A stretch of DNA of 64,000 bases from positions 7,131,501 through 7,195,500 of the forward strand of contig NZ_JACCFE010000002.1 of the NCBI RefSeq assembly GCF_014256275.1, in the 5' to 3' direction. This document shows positions 63,101 to 64,000 of this stretch, one piece after another. This stretch comes from Rhodococcus sp. 4CII. Lineage in GTDB: Bacteria; Actinomycetota; Actinomycetes; Mycobacteriales; Mycobacteriaceae. The stretch's first letter is position 1; each line of letters begins with the position of its first letter. The position numbers and the translations under genes were made by a program. Under the pieces are notes generated by a model. It made no database searches and was not told where the DNA came from. It worked only from the letters and a program-made list of their open reading frames with translations.

Positions 63101-63799
63101 GAGGACGGTCCGAGTCTCGAGACGATCGCCGACTTCGCGGCCCGCTACGTGCGGGAGATCCGTTCCATCCAGCCGCACGGCCCGTACCACCTGCTGGGCT
63201 GGTCGCTGGGCGGCGTCATCGCCCACGAGATGGCGGTGCAGTTGCAGGGTGCCGGCGAAGAGGTCCGCCTACTCGGTCTGCTCGACAGTTACGTCGGACT
63301 CGACCGGAACGTGGAGAACACCGCGACCACCGCGGATCTCCTCGGCGGTGCGGGCCTCGACCTCCCCGACCCGGGGGTTCTCGACGAACTCGCCCCGGGC
63401 GGACGGTTCGACGCCGAGCGGGCAGCGGCGTTGCTGCGCGTCGTGGGAGGCCCACTGGCCGCCCTGACCGCGCCGCAACTCGACCGGATCTACGGCAACG
63501 CGCTCCGCGCCCCGGATCTGATCGACGCCCACCGACCGCGGGAGTTCGACGGCGACCTGGTCTTCTTCACCGCCGCCCTCGACGACGGATTCCACGTGGA
63601 CCCGGTCACCTGTTGGGGCCGGTTCGTGCGCGGGACCGTCGTCGAATACCCGGTCGACGCAACGCACTGGACGATGACGACACCGGACGCGCTCGCCGTG
63701 ATCGCGCCGCATCTCGAGACGGCGGGCCGTCGTCCGCGGCATGCCGCCCCCGACGCCGATCCCGACGACAGCGAGAACCGGCCGCATTCGGTGCGGTGA
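38081..63799 (+). CDS. Non-ribosomal peptide synthetase, main part (rest of module 2 through module 9 and thioesterase)
   Basis: An uninterrupted frame of 8,572 codons. The first about 52 codons (to 38236) read through the inserted segment and are not NRPS sequence; authentic coding resumes at NLYGPTEAAVSVTYW. The domain order is A2 (end)-T2, C3-A3-T3-E3, C4-A4-T4, C5-A5-T5, C6-A6-T6, C7-A7-T7, C8-A8-T8, C9-A9-T9-TE. All condensation domains have HHxxxDG, all adenylation domains have the (Y/F)TSGSTG and GKLDR motifs, and all carrier domains have the GG(N/D)S serine. The terminal domain has the GWSLGG thioesterase nucleophile. The ATG at 38081 is the first in frame but is inside A2, so a separately initiated protein from here would lack modules 1 and most of A2. 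No second synthetase gene is in the window. Confidence 0.88.
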   Translation: MPDCTTCTGRAGCITCRYCGLARPVRPGHVLADGARSARRIGPRAWAARSGDHNLYGPTEAAVSVTYWDTATTVTGTVPIGVPEWNTQVYVLDSRLHPVPPGVAGELYLAGEQLARGYLGRVDLTSDRFVANPFTAGLRMYRTGDLVRWTSAGALEYIGRTDFQVKFRGQRIELGEIEFVLRAHPSVTSAAVQVHSDPGTGDHLVAYVVPEPGHDLDTTRLRECTAASLPAYMIPAALMVVDEFPLNTSGKLDRKALPAPEFGGSATEYVAPRTSVEANLAEIFAEVLGLDRIGLRDNFFDVGGNSLVATRVTSRIRAELGAPLALRDLFDAPTVGALAERIEGTVPTAPRAPLVAVTRAGRIPLSPAQRRMWFLNQFDTASAAYNMPFALRLSGILDGDGLRSAIRDVLDRHESLRTLYPDSTDGPHQVIVGADEVSLDLDVQPIAEAELPARLVALATEGFDVTSAVPLRAALLRLSADEHVLAVVVHHISADGSSMAPLARDILLAYTARTAGRAPSWAPLDVQYADYSYWQAEFLGDETDGRSQAAEQIEFWSAALDGIPDLLELPADRPRPAVPTNSGATVSFSVDQATAKAVADLAARSAATPFMVWHAALSVLLSRLSNAVDVTVGTPVAGRGEPSLQDLVGMFVNTLTLRARVSGDLSFADLLAQVREFDLAAFAHADLPFERLVEVLEPARSTARPPLFQVGLSYENFEPGVLELPGLTVSAVEMNPEIAKFDLDVTLTEIRDERGTVSGLTGAFTYAVDLFDRDTVESFADRFARIVAAALADPGTAVGDLPVLDQRELVRVLREWNATDVGLSERPYLARYDEQAARTPDAVAVVYRDVSLTYREFNSRVNRLARTLIAEGAGTETTVAVAARRSIEFLIALHAVLRSGAAYVPLDVDLPAERAAHVIEASDPVLVLTAVRGEFEADSGVRVLPMDGLELDRFDDAPVTDRDRLRPLAADNLAYVIFTSGSTGRPKGVAVSHAGLGSHFEFLMSLGALDETDRVVVKTPQSFDASLWELLWPLAVGARVVIAEPDGHKDPDYLAELVDTEQITAIHFVPSMLAVFTDVIVPSRFSSLRTVFVGGEALSVNVARRFAAVSDAAVLNAYGPAEVAPASTTSWVDTSNSGIVTVGTPVWNTRAYVLDQRLHPSPAGVTGELYLAGTQVSRGYAGRPDLTADRFVANPFDAPGTRMYRTGDRLRWNSRGELEYLGRNDFQVKLRGLRIELGEIEAVLESADPVAQAVVTVYSGAASEQLVAYLVTRTGATVDTQALTAYAESRLPEYMIPDGFVTLDAFPLNASGKLDRAALPAPAVGDVAVARVEPRTPMEETLAALFREALGVDDLGVNDSFFALGGDSIVSIQLVSRAKAAGIVFTPRDVFERKSIAALAEVATAASADRLALAELAGGGVGNVELTPVVRSLLDRSGPVGRYSQSVLLTLPTGIERSDIVATVQAVLDRHDALRSRLVRDGADVRHSVLPAGAVDADRLVTTVPVDPDLDDAAFDALIDRELSAAADRFDFETPVLTQFVWLDRGATRPGRLLVVAHHLVVDGVSWRIIVPDLVAAGGAVAAGHAPNLPEVGTSLRRWSHGLSEAARQPSTLAQFDYWRSVVDAPDPLLGDRALDPVRDRTSTTQELHVELSTEITGTLLARVPEAFRCSVGDSLLAGFAVALTEWRRARGVHAASAYITLEGHGREESVVPGADLSRTVGWFTSVYPVRLTLDGVDTQNALVGGASAGAAIKAVKEQLLAVPDRGVGYGLLRYLNPATATVLAGFDPPQVVFNYLGKTGMGDLSPEMRELGWVPDLASSRVFSGDTDQDMSASAAIEINVGVTDTDAGPQLGASVRFAGKLLAADEVRELVDLWQQALASQIEHVVAGSGGGLTPSDIGTVALSQSQIEVWERAYPTLEDVWALSPLQAGFHFHSLLAAEHSVDVYHSQLRMTLLGDVSADRMRAAAAALLERYSNLRVVFVQDGDVTAQIPLRGVEVPLTVVDLSGRESVSAEGELEALVADNRTAPFDLSDAPLLRLLLVRTGAERHELAMTNHHILLDGWSIPLIVQDLLVLYATAGDQSALPAVRPYREYLDWLARRDPSASRAAWAHALEGLDEPTLLAPARTGGTVTVDPEEVPIHFSEADTAELLSAARQHGVTPNTVIQTAWALLLRRLTGQDDVVFGATVSGRPPHIPGIESMVGLFINTVPVRVRIDADESVAGLLARVQGQQADLLDHHYLGLTEIQAEAGVGVLFDTLTVFESYPVDQAALQAQTDIVGMRVDSVEVHSVTHYPLSLMAQVDDTLRLGVAYLPDTFERDEAKLIAARLDSVIRALIAEPSAAVAEVTGFIPGEYARVMHDWNATDHHVPESTLLTSFEAQAARTPDAVAVDFDGHVLTYAALDARANQLARHLITLGVAPETRVAVAMRRSLELVVGIYAVLKAGGAYVPVDPDHPAERTSYVLASAQPVCVLTTSADRPDLPNGIPVSDLDTLDLSGVSAVPLTDAERIEPLRPAHPAYVIYTSGSTGKPKGVAVPHAAIVNQLFWMQSEYALTDRDVWLQKTATTFDVSLWGYFWPLQVGATMVLATPDGHREPAYLTRVIDERSVTVTDFVPSMLDVFVAAAAVGSCRSLRHVFVIGEALPPATVLRFRELFAAGLHNLYGPTEAAVSVTYWKTGEADTTDVPIGVPEWNTQVYVLDSRLHPVPVGVPGELYLGGAQLARGYLGRVDLTSDRFVANPFGRTGERMYRTGDLVRWTSAGSLVYIGRTDFQVKFRGQRIELGEIETVLRSHPAVTGAVVSVYSDTTVGDHLVAYVVGTPGGELDVVELRRQASESLPSYMVPSAVTVLDEFPLNTSGKLDRKELPAPEFRVATEYIAPRNAAERTVAAVFADVLGSGRVGAHDNFFDLGGNSLSVTRVAARLGEFSGTGISVRDVFTAPTVAELALRLAEPTAAGGARPVLSAVQRPARIPLSPAQQRMWFINQFDPASPAYNLPLAVRMSGALDVAALSQALDDVVGRHESLRTVFPDTDGGPAQVVVSAADLSMPLEVVEVPEGELDSRMIAFASRGFDLSEDLPVRATLFRTGSGEHVLAITLHHIAADGWSFGPLGGDVMTAYAARAESRSPEWIPLEVQYADYSLWHRAVLGSEDEPESLARRQLEYWTRTLDGLPDELKLPFDRPRRTEQSYAGGSVGFTIDPEIHSGIERLAREHGATVFMVAHAAFALLLARLSASDDIAVGAPIAGRGERALDNLVGMFVNTLVLRTRVESAETFAELLTRVRDGDIGAFGHADLPFERLVDVLEPTRTSAHHPVIQTALSMQPTALDDIELPGLRVRVEAVDARVAKFDLQLTLGETIDPAGVPSGIRAEFTYAADLFDDVTVRRYAAQLVRILETVIADPTTVVGDVNLLDDAERARLAPVRGAPCRPARLLPEVLAESAADPSATALVFGGRSMTYGELDRRSNLWARELIEAGAGPETFVAVALARSIESVLAVWAVAKTGAAFVPVDPSYPAERIAHMLGDSGAALGLTTIEFRGGLPDSARWLVMDDPDHTALVESHSSAAVTAADRLGRMHADQLAYLIYTSGSTGLPKGVAVTHSGLANLLTELADEYELTADARTLHFASPSFDASVFEYLMAFCAGATMVIVPHSVYGGTELAELLGEQGVTHAFITPAALASVDPTGLDELAVIVVGGEAWGADLAERWVPGRALFNGYGPTESSMMVTQSGPLMLGERMTIGRPVRGVEAFVLDARLHPVPPGVPGELYVSGPALARGYHQRLGLTAERFVANPHGAPGRRMYRTGDLVRWVESRTGTYVIEYVGRSDFQVKIRGFRVELGEIDSAFRAHSAVGFAATVAHVTESGVAALVTYVCAASGNEVDVDDLTAFVGGALPAHMVPGSIMVLDSIPLTPAGKLDRRALPEPVFASQTRFTAPDTADELAVAAAFADVLGESRIGVDDNFFALGGNSLSATQVVSRVGSAFGTRVSVRTLFDNPTVRQLVSAVATSGPDASSGRPALTRRERPGRIPLSLAQQRIWFLNQFDPSSSAYNIPLALRMSGRIDVPALRAALGDVLERHETLRTVYPGSADGAHQEILPSAAAEFDLTPIRTAPDQLMLRIAEYAAAGFDVTREIPFRIHLFRENRSEHVLLLVAHHIAADGWSFGPLAADVMAAYASRVEGLAPSWEPLPVQYADYSVWQRELLGAEDDPDSLSAKQIERWRAALDGAPEAIDLPTDHPRPAVASHRGERVEFVIDADTHRGLVERAQKGGTTLFMVVHAAFATLLHRLSGSTDIVIGTPVAGRGDEGLDPLVGMFVNTLALRTRIHPGESVDALLEQVRDVDLTAFQDTEVPFDRLVEILRPTRSSDRHPLFQVMFAFQNLRPVTLELPQLVVEAVDFDPHIAKFDLDLALAEIVDDAGHHHGISGAFTFASELFERATVAGFADRFLRILEAVASADDIAVGDIAILGAAEQQSLAPVWGGPLLADATLPELLVGTAERYPDSTALVFDGVSIDYRELDRRSTQLARALVGMGVGPETYVAVALPRSVESVLCVWAAAKTGAAYVPIDPAHPVDRIAHILRDSGVVVGVTRAEFAERLPGVTDWLVLDDPEVLRELSSASTEPMEDADRTSALHVDHPAYLIYTSGSTGLPKGVVVSHRGLANLAGSYTAAVRTTEKSRVAHLASPTFDLSVLELLLAHTAGAALVVCPPGVYGGVELHEVLQSERVTHMTITNAALASVDPEGLDDLRSIVVGGDACPPETVARWADRIELVNGYGPTEVTVGATFSSVLGPGRDITIGGPLPGVAAVVLDSRLRPVPVGVVGELYLLGPALARGYHERAALTAHRFVASPFEAAGARMYRTGDIVRWRAVHSGVTGSMTDGTLPGHAIEYLGRSDHQIKVRGLRIELGEIDAALNAHPDVEFAATLGYESPSETRLASHVLVGAGADRDPAALLAFLRQALPGYMVPSALVFLDTIPLTPNGKLDRGALSAPDFGAAAKEIAYRAPRNALERSIADAFAEVLGGTDIGLDTDFFDAGGNSLSATRVTARVGALLGIRVTVRDVFEAPTVLALADSLAPRMSEAGDGASAGPDLVPQPRPDRIPLSLAQQRMWFLNQFDTSSATYNLPAAVRLTGSLDRAALTSAIDDLITRHESLRTVFPDSRGGPHQVILEPGEFSPDTARVRVNEAALHADLREFLLAGFDVSQAVPLRVKVYSLGDTEHVLALVVHHISADGASMEPLIRDLMIAYAGRAAGRAPTWAPLPVQYADYALWQRQVLGDESDPGSLAAAQLQYWTRALAGVPDQLSLPGDRVRPAVPSHQGAATRFSLDAGTHRALTELARAHGASLFMVAHAALAVLLGRLGTTADITVGTAVGGRGRVELDDIIGMFVNTLVLRTTVDPGRPFAALLEQARDVDLEAFAHADLPFERLVEVLSPVRSTSHHPLFQVALGVEAVTADRLELDGLSVEPLDVPASIAKFDLHFTLTERLGGAGEAAGIDAELVYATDIFDEDTAAEYAIRLHRIFEAVVADPHRPVGDIPVLSDEEYAALTPVRGADARPVQLLPEILADAVAAAPEGPAVVFEGEVLSYRDLDEQSNQLARLLVDRGVGPETRVALALPRSFESVVAVWAVAKSGAAFVPVDPGYPADRILHMVQDSGAMVGLTVSAQRELLPDSVRWMLLDDPALEVRCTHESRLPFTDRDRMRPILSDQVAYVIYTSGSTGRPKGVAVTHRGLTNLVTDERELLGVTSGSRTLHFASPSFDASVFEMLMALGAGATMVIAPPTIYGGSELAELLAAERVTHAFSTPAALASVDHHGLDDLAVVVVAGDVCPPELVARWAPGRRMVNAYGPSEATIMSSITEPLRAGEPVTIGGPSRGVRALVLDQRLRPVPVGVPGELYVGGPSLARGYLGRPGLTAERFVADPYGEPGDLLYRTGDLVRWRENRVLDFVGRTDHQVKIRGFRIELGEIDAALTAHPQIEYATTIGYEHPNGETSLVAYVLPFTGENVDRVEVANFVGRTLPAYMVPTSVTLLDVLPLTPAGKLDRTALPDPVFAAAARVFEAPRNPMELIVAGIFSDILALPEIGIHDSFFDLGGNSLLATQVVSRINAAVDVHVGVRQVFESPTVAALAARVTETTTHGVHRPALSARPRPDHIPLSPAQQRMWFINQFDTASPAYNLPVALRLSGAVDVRAMQIAIADLVGRHEALRTVYPDSADGPHQVIVPAGDAVPDLAPVPAHPDDILERVTALVTTGFDVTADVPLRAWMYRVGAEDYVLVMVAHHISGDGWSLAPLARDVMLAYTARAEGHVPRWTPLPVQYADYALWQRDLLGDEADPDSVATAQIAYWTRTLDGLPDRLALPADRPRPAVASHRGGHVPFTVDADTHRALLALARSRNASLFMVMHTALAVLLARLSNESDIAVGAPIAGRGEESLDELVGMFVNTLVLRTHVDLASSFVDGLTVARSTDLNAFAHSDIPFERLVDVLNPVRSRAHHPLFQVAFSFQNLAATTLALPGLHVEGLDVPNSISNFDLHLTLSEKHDVDGTPDVIEAQFTYATDLFDESTVRTFAERFVRILESIVRNPDVAVGAIDLLDDSERHAVLHGFNDTAVDLPPTTLAELFSAQAARTPDAVAVSFDGLELTYTEFDRRVDALAHRLIDLGVGPESVVGLAMNRSIELLVGMYAVLRAGGAYLPIDLAHPAERLAYVLDAARPVCVLTTSADGFAAEDVRVIDIDTLDLTGRPHGPVTDAHRLASLRPENTAYLIFTSGSTGRPKGVAVSHAAVANQLRWKQHEYPLDTTDTVVQKTPATFDLSVWELFWPLTAGARLVIARPDGHRDPAYLADLMREQRVTTAHFVPSLLDAFLATPGAGEQPALRRVLCIGEALPADTAARFGRLFGGVALHNLYGPTEAAVSVTAWTHTGTETDSIPIGSPEWNTQVFVLDARLNPVPVGVAGELYLAGDQLARGYVGRTDLTAERFVAHPFGPPGARLYRTGDVVRWSVRDGKGALDYLGRSDFQVKVRGFRIELGEIESALVASRGVGQAVVVAHQDPHTGTALIGYVVPDDGAAVDPAAVLAEVGGTVPSYMVPAALVVLEALPLTANGKLDRKALPAPDFVSATGEYRDPATATEEAVAGVFADVLGVEQVGADANFFDLGGNSLVATRVVARLSEQLGRRVEIRSLFEAPAVFALAALLDSRDATAAARPALAPAVRPDHIPLSSAQHRMWFLNRFDPDSAVHNIPVAVRLSGDLDVDALECALTDVVGRHESLRTVYPDSSDGPHQVILPVGRGGADLSVVPTDEATLPALIAGLVTAGFDVTTDVPVRARIYRLSATEHVLVLVVHHISGDGWSMAPMVRDVMTAYAARAAGTAPGWAPLPVQYADYALWQRELLGDETDPESMAARQLGFWTRTLTGMPGQLDLPADRPRPAVASYRGGTVDFTVPTDLHGRLLGAARDANASLFMVVHSALAVLLSRLAGTGDIAVGTPVAGRGERALDDLIGMFVNTLVLRQQVDGGRSFAELLADVRETDLAAFSHADVPFERLVEVINPERSTGRHPLFQVMLAFQNLDQTTLELGDLSVSGVDFDVDIAKFDLQLTLMEQFDSDGRPDGIAARLTYASDLYDEPSMHVFGQRFLQVLRAATDGPDTAVGDIDVLGSGERKQIAGTNATLHDVLSGTLASLFDMRVGADPDRIAVVFDTDELTYTEFDDRVNRLARRLIEQGVGPESVVAVAMRRSVDLLVAIYAVVKAGGAYLPVDPDHPVDRTAYVLDTARPVCVLVSGNTRPGAGTLPVIDVASEDLSGYDGTPVTDMDRLWPLTAANTAYVLFTSGSTGRPKGVAVSHGAIVNRLLWMQHEYALTSEDVVLQKTPVTFDVSVWELFWPLQVGATLVVAAPDGHRDPRYLAGLVQERHVTTMHFVPSMLSVFVSEPAVAVCDSLRLVFCSGEVLTPEQVSRFRAVSGAGLHNLYGPTEAAVDVTYWETGPADTHTVPIGRPVWNTQLHVLDGRLHPVPVGVAGELYLAGEQLARGYLGRADLSADRFVANPFAAGGRMYRTGDLVRRRGDGALEYVGRTDFQVKLRGQRIELGEIEAALEAHAGVSQAVVVVHRDERGEEALVAYLVGRRPADWSDVRAHLSARVPSYMIPAHVVHLDALPLSVNGKLDRTALPAPVRSAAADYQAPRTAAERAVVTVFENVLGVVGVGVDDSFFDLGGNSLIATRVASALGAELGTDFPLQWMFADPTPRSLGQRIQQGAPDGARDANGSLDVLLPIRTRGTAEPLFCVHPFIGLAWSYAGLSRELTQDRPVYGLQSPALTEDGPSLETIADFAARYVREIRSIQPHGPYHLLGWSLGGVIAHEMAVQLQGAGEEVRLLGLLDSYVGLDRNVENTATTADLLGGAGLDLPDPGVLDELAPGGRFDAERAAALLRVVGGPLAALTAPQLDRIYGNALRAPDLIDAHRPREFDGDLVFFTAALDDGFHVDPVTCWGRFVRGTVVEYPVDATHWTMTTPDALAVIAPHLETAGRRPRHAAPDADPDDSENRPHSVR
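38107..38251 (+). repeat. 145-bp insertion bounded by 15-bp direct repeats, disrupting the NRPS frame
   Basis: CACAACCTGTACGGG occurs at 38092-38106 and again at 38237-38251, exactly 145 bp apart. In all other modules of this adenylation subtype this motif is directly followed by CCCACCGAG, as it is after the second copy. Taking out 145 bp (one repeat plus 130 bp) joins LHNLYG to PTEAAVSV in frame. 145 is not a multiple of three, which explains the stop at 38178. The 130 bp show no NRPS similarity in any frame, no terminal inverted repeats and no transposase. It could be a real insertion or tandem-type rearrangement, or an assembly fault in a repetitive gene. Confidence 0.85.
39131..43760 (+). 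other. NRPS module 3: C3 - A3 - T3 - E3
   Basis: C3 has HHISADG. A3 has FDASLWELLWP and NAYGPAEVAPAS; the code is D-A-W-H-F-G-A-P-A-K. The first six positions agree with one published glutamate code as I recall it, but the last do not, so no residue is assigned. T3 carries LGGDS instead of GGNS, the form found before epimerization domains. E3 (about 42350-43740) has HHLVVDGVSW. The third residue is therefore predicted to have D configuration. Confidence 0.85.
43761..46965 (+). other. NRPS module 4: C4 (DCL type) - A4 - T4
   Basis: C4 starts WALSPLQAGFHFHSLLAAEH and has HHILLDGWS; this is the DCL form that accepts a D-configured donor, matching the E domain before it. A4 has the same hand-read code as A2, D-V-W-D-F-I-L-V-S-K, and nearly the same sequence around it. 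T4 has DLGGNSL. Confidence 0.85.
46966..50140 (+). other. NRPS module 5: C5 - A5 - T5
   Basis: C5 starts IPLSPAQQRMWFINQFDP and has HHIAADG. A5 has FDASVFEYLMA, VTHAFITPA, IVVGGEAWG and NGYGPTESSMM, giving the code D-A-F-F-V-G-G-M-M-K. It is related to modules 1 and 7 but differs at three to four positions. T5 has ALGGNSL. Confidence 0.83.
50141..53380 (+). other. NRPS module 6: C6 - A6 - T6
   Basis: C6 starts IPLSLAQQRIWFLNQFDP and has HHIAADG. A6 is distinct, with FDLSVLELLLA, VTHMTITNA, IVVGGDACP and NGYGPTEVTVG; the code is D-L-L-T-V-G-G-V-G-K. It shares the D-L start and V-G-x-V-G pattern with asparagine/aspartate codes but lacks their third and fourth residues, so no call is made. T6 has DAGGNSL. 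Confidence 0.83.
53381..56560 (+). other. NRPS module 7: C7 - A7 - T7
   Basis: C7 starts IPLSLAQQRMWFLNQFDT and has HHISADG. A7 has FDASVFEMLMA, VTHAFSTPA, VVVAGDVCP and NAYGPSEATIM. The code is D-A-F-F-V-A-A-I-M-K, identical to module 1, so positions 1 and 7 probably carry the same residue. T7 has DLGGNSL. Confidence 0.83.
56561..59760 (+). other. NRPS module 8: C8 - A8 - T8
   Basis: C8 starts IPLSPAQQRMWFINQFDT and has HHISGDG. A8 has FDLSVWELFWP, VTTAHFVPS, VLCIGEALP and HNLYGPTEAAVSV; the code is D-L-W-H-L-I-L-V-S-K. It is EntF-like but not the standard serine code. T8 has DLGGNSL. Confidence 0.83.
59761..62930 (+). other. NRPS module 9: C9 - A9 (serine) - T9
   Basis: C9 starts IPLSSAQHRMWFLNRFDP and has HHISGDG. 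A9 has FDVSVWELFWP, VTTMHFVPS, VFCSGEVLT and HNLYGPTEAAVDV. The hand-read code D-V-W-H-F-S-L-V-D-K is identical to that of EntF, so L-serine is predicted with good confidence. T9 has DLGGNSL. Codon use from about 61660 to 62465 is different from the flanks. Confidence 0.88.
62931..63799 (+). other. NRPS terminal thioesterase domain
   Basis: A type I thioesterase of about 280 residues begins with PLFCVHPFIGLAWSYAGLSR. The nucleophile is in HLLGWSLGGVIAHEMA, an Asp lies in LLGLLDSYVG, and the catalytic His is in VDATHWTMTT. It should release the nonapeptide by hydrolysis or cyclisation. The carboxy-terminal extension (RPRHAAPDADPDDSENRPHS) is disordered. Confidence 0.93.
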
Positions 63800-63947
63800 C
63801 CGACTCCTCCAGCGCTCGACAGACCGGAAGGTTTGGTTCGGGTCCTGTCAGGGGAATACCACGTCCAGGGAGCGGTTGTAGTGAAAATGGGCGGTTGATC
63901 ACCCGGAATGTCGCGGACGTCCTACCGGGCGAGGGTTCAGGGTGCCG

Positions 63948-63970
63948 ATTTCATACCCCAGGTGTGAAAT
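63948..63970. promoter_or_regulatory. Inverted repeat after the NRPS gene, possible control site of the next gene
   Basis: ATTTCATACC (63948-63957) and GGTGTGAAAT (63961-63970) form a 10-bp inverted repeat with one mismatch and a 3-bp centre. It lies in the last 200 bp of the window, which otherwise show no gene. It may be an operator for a gene that starts to the right of the window. Confidence 0.4.
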
Positions 63971-64000
63971 TTGGTGGAAGAGAAGACCAAACCCTTGACT

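Noticed and set aside
32623..63799. CRISPR-like or tandem DNA repeats in the NRPS gene
   Set aside because: The recurrent short sequences are conserved domain motifs spaced at module length, not a repeat-spacer array.

Overview
The window is high-GC actinobacterial DNA, most probably from Rhodococcus or a close mycolic-acid-containing relative. The evidence is C/G-ending codon usage, frequent GTG starts, the cob gene set around a cobalamin riboswitch, adjacent lnt and ppm1, a rifampin ADP-ribosyltransferase (arr) behind a rifamycin-associated element, and a giant NRPS. Genus is inferred from gene content; I see no rRNA or tRNA gene and no CRISPR array.

Layout. 1-4.7 kb: a frameshifted narG remnant entering from the left edge, a hypothetical gene, a decayed alpha/beta-hydrolase, and a three-gene beta-lactam block (Tat-type lipoprotein class A beta-lactamase, divergent LysR regulator, cytosolic beta-lactamase-like protein) that resembles the blaL/blaA/blaB arrangement of Streptomyces cacaoi. 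4.7-11.8 kb: cobalamin synthesis, with cobG-cobH-cobIJ on the minus strand and riboswitch-cobN on the plus strand. 11.8-19.5 kb: PPOX-fold protein, TetR regulator with a perfect operator next to a broken DUF418 membrane gene, ANTAR protein plus small membrane protein, tldD-pmbA protease pair, TauE/SafE permease, sensor kinase. 19.5-26.3 kb: accessory-looking stretch with small genes, a broken methyltransferase, arr, an ArsR-SRPBCC operon, DHFR-family and other gene remnants, a GT-C-like membrane protein, YciI, CBS and DUF3099 proteins. 26.3-32.4 kb: NarL-type regulator, secreted protein, fxsA, amidohydrolase, lnt, ppm1.

32.6-63.8 kb is one NRPS assembly line: nine C-A-T modules, a single epimerization domain in module 3 and a terminal thioesterase. 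A 145-bp segment bounded by 15-bp direct repeats interrupts the module 2 adenylation domain and splits the reading frame. Removing it restores one uninterrupted frame of 10,344 codons including the stop. Module 9 has the same serine specificity code as EntF; the other modules have no code I can assign with confidence, so the product looks undescribed. No MbtH, phosphopantetheinyl transferase, acyl-ligase or exporter gene for it is in the window.

At least six genes are broken by indels or deletions (narG, hydrolase, DUF418, methyltransferase, DHFR family, NRPS), while many long neighbours are intact. That pattern suggests real gene decay more than poor sequence, although single-base homopolymer indels should be checked.
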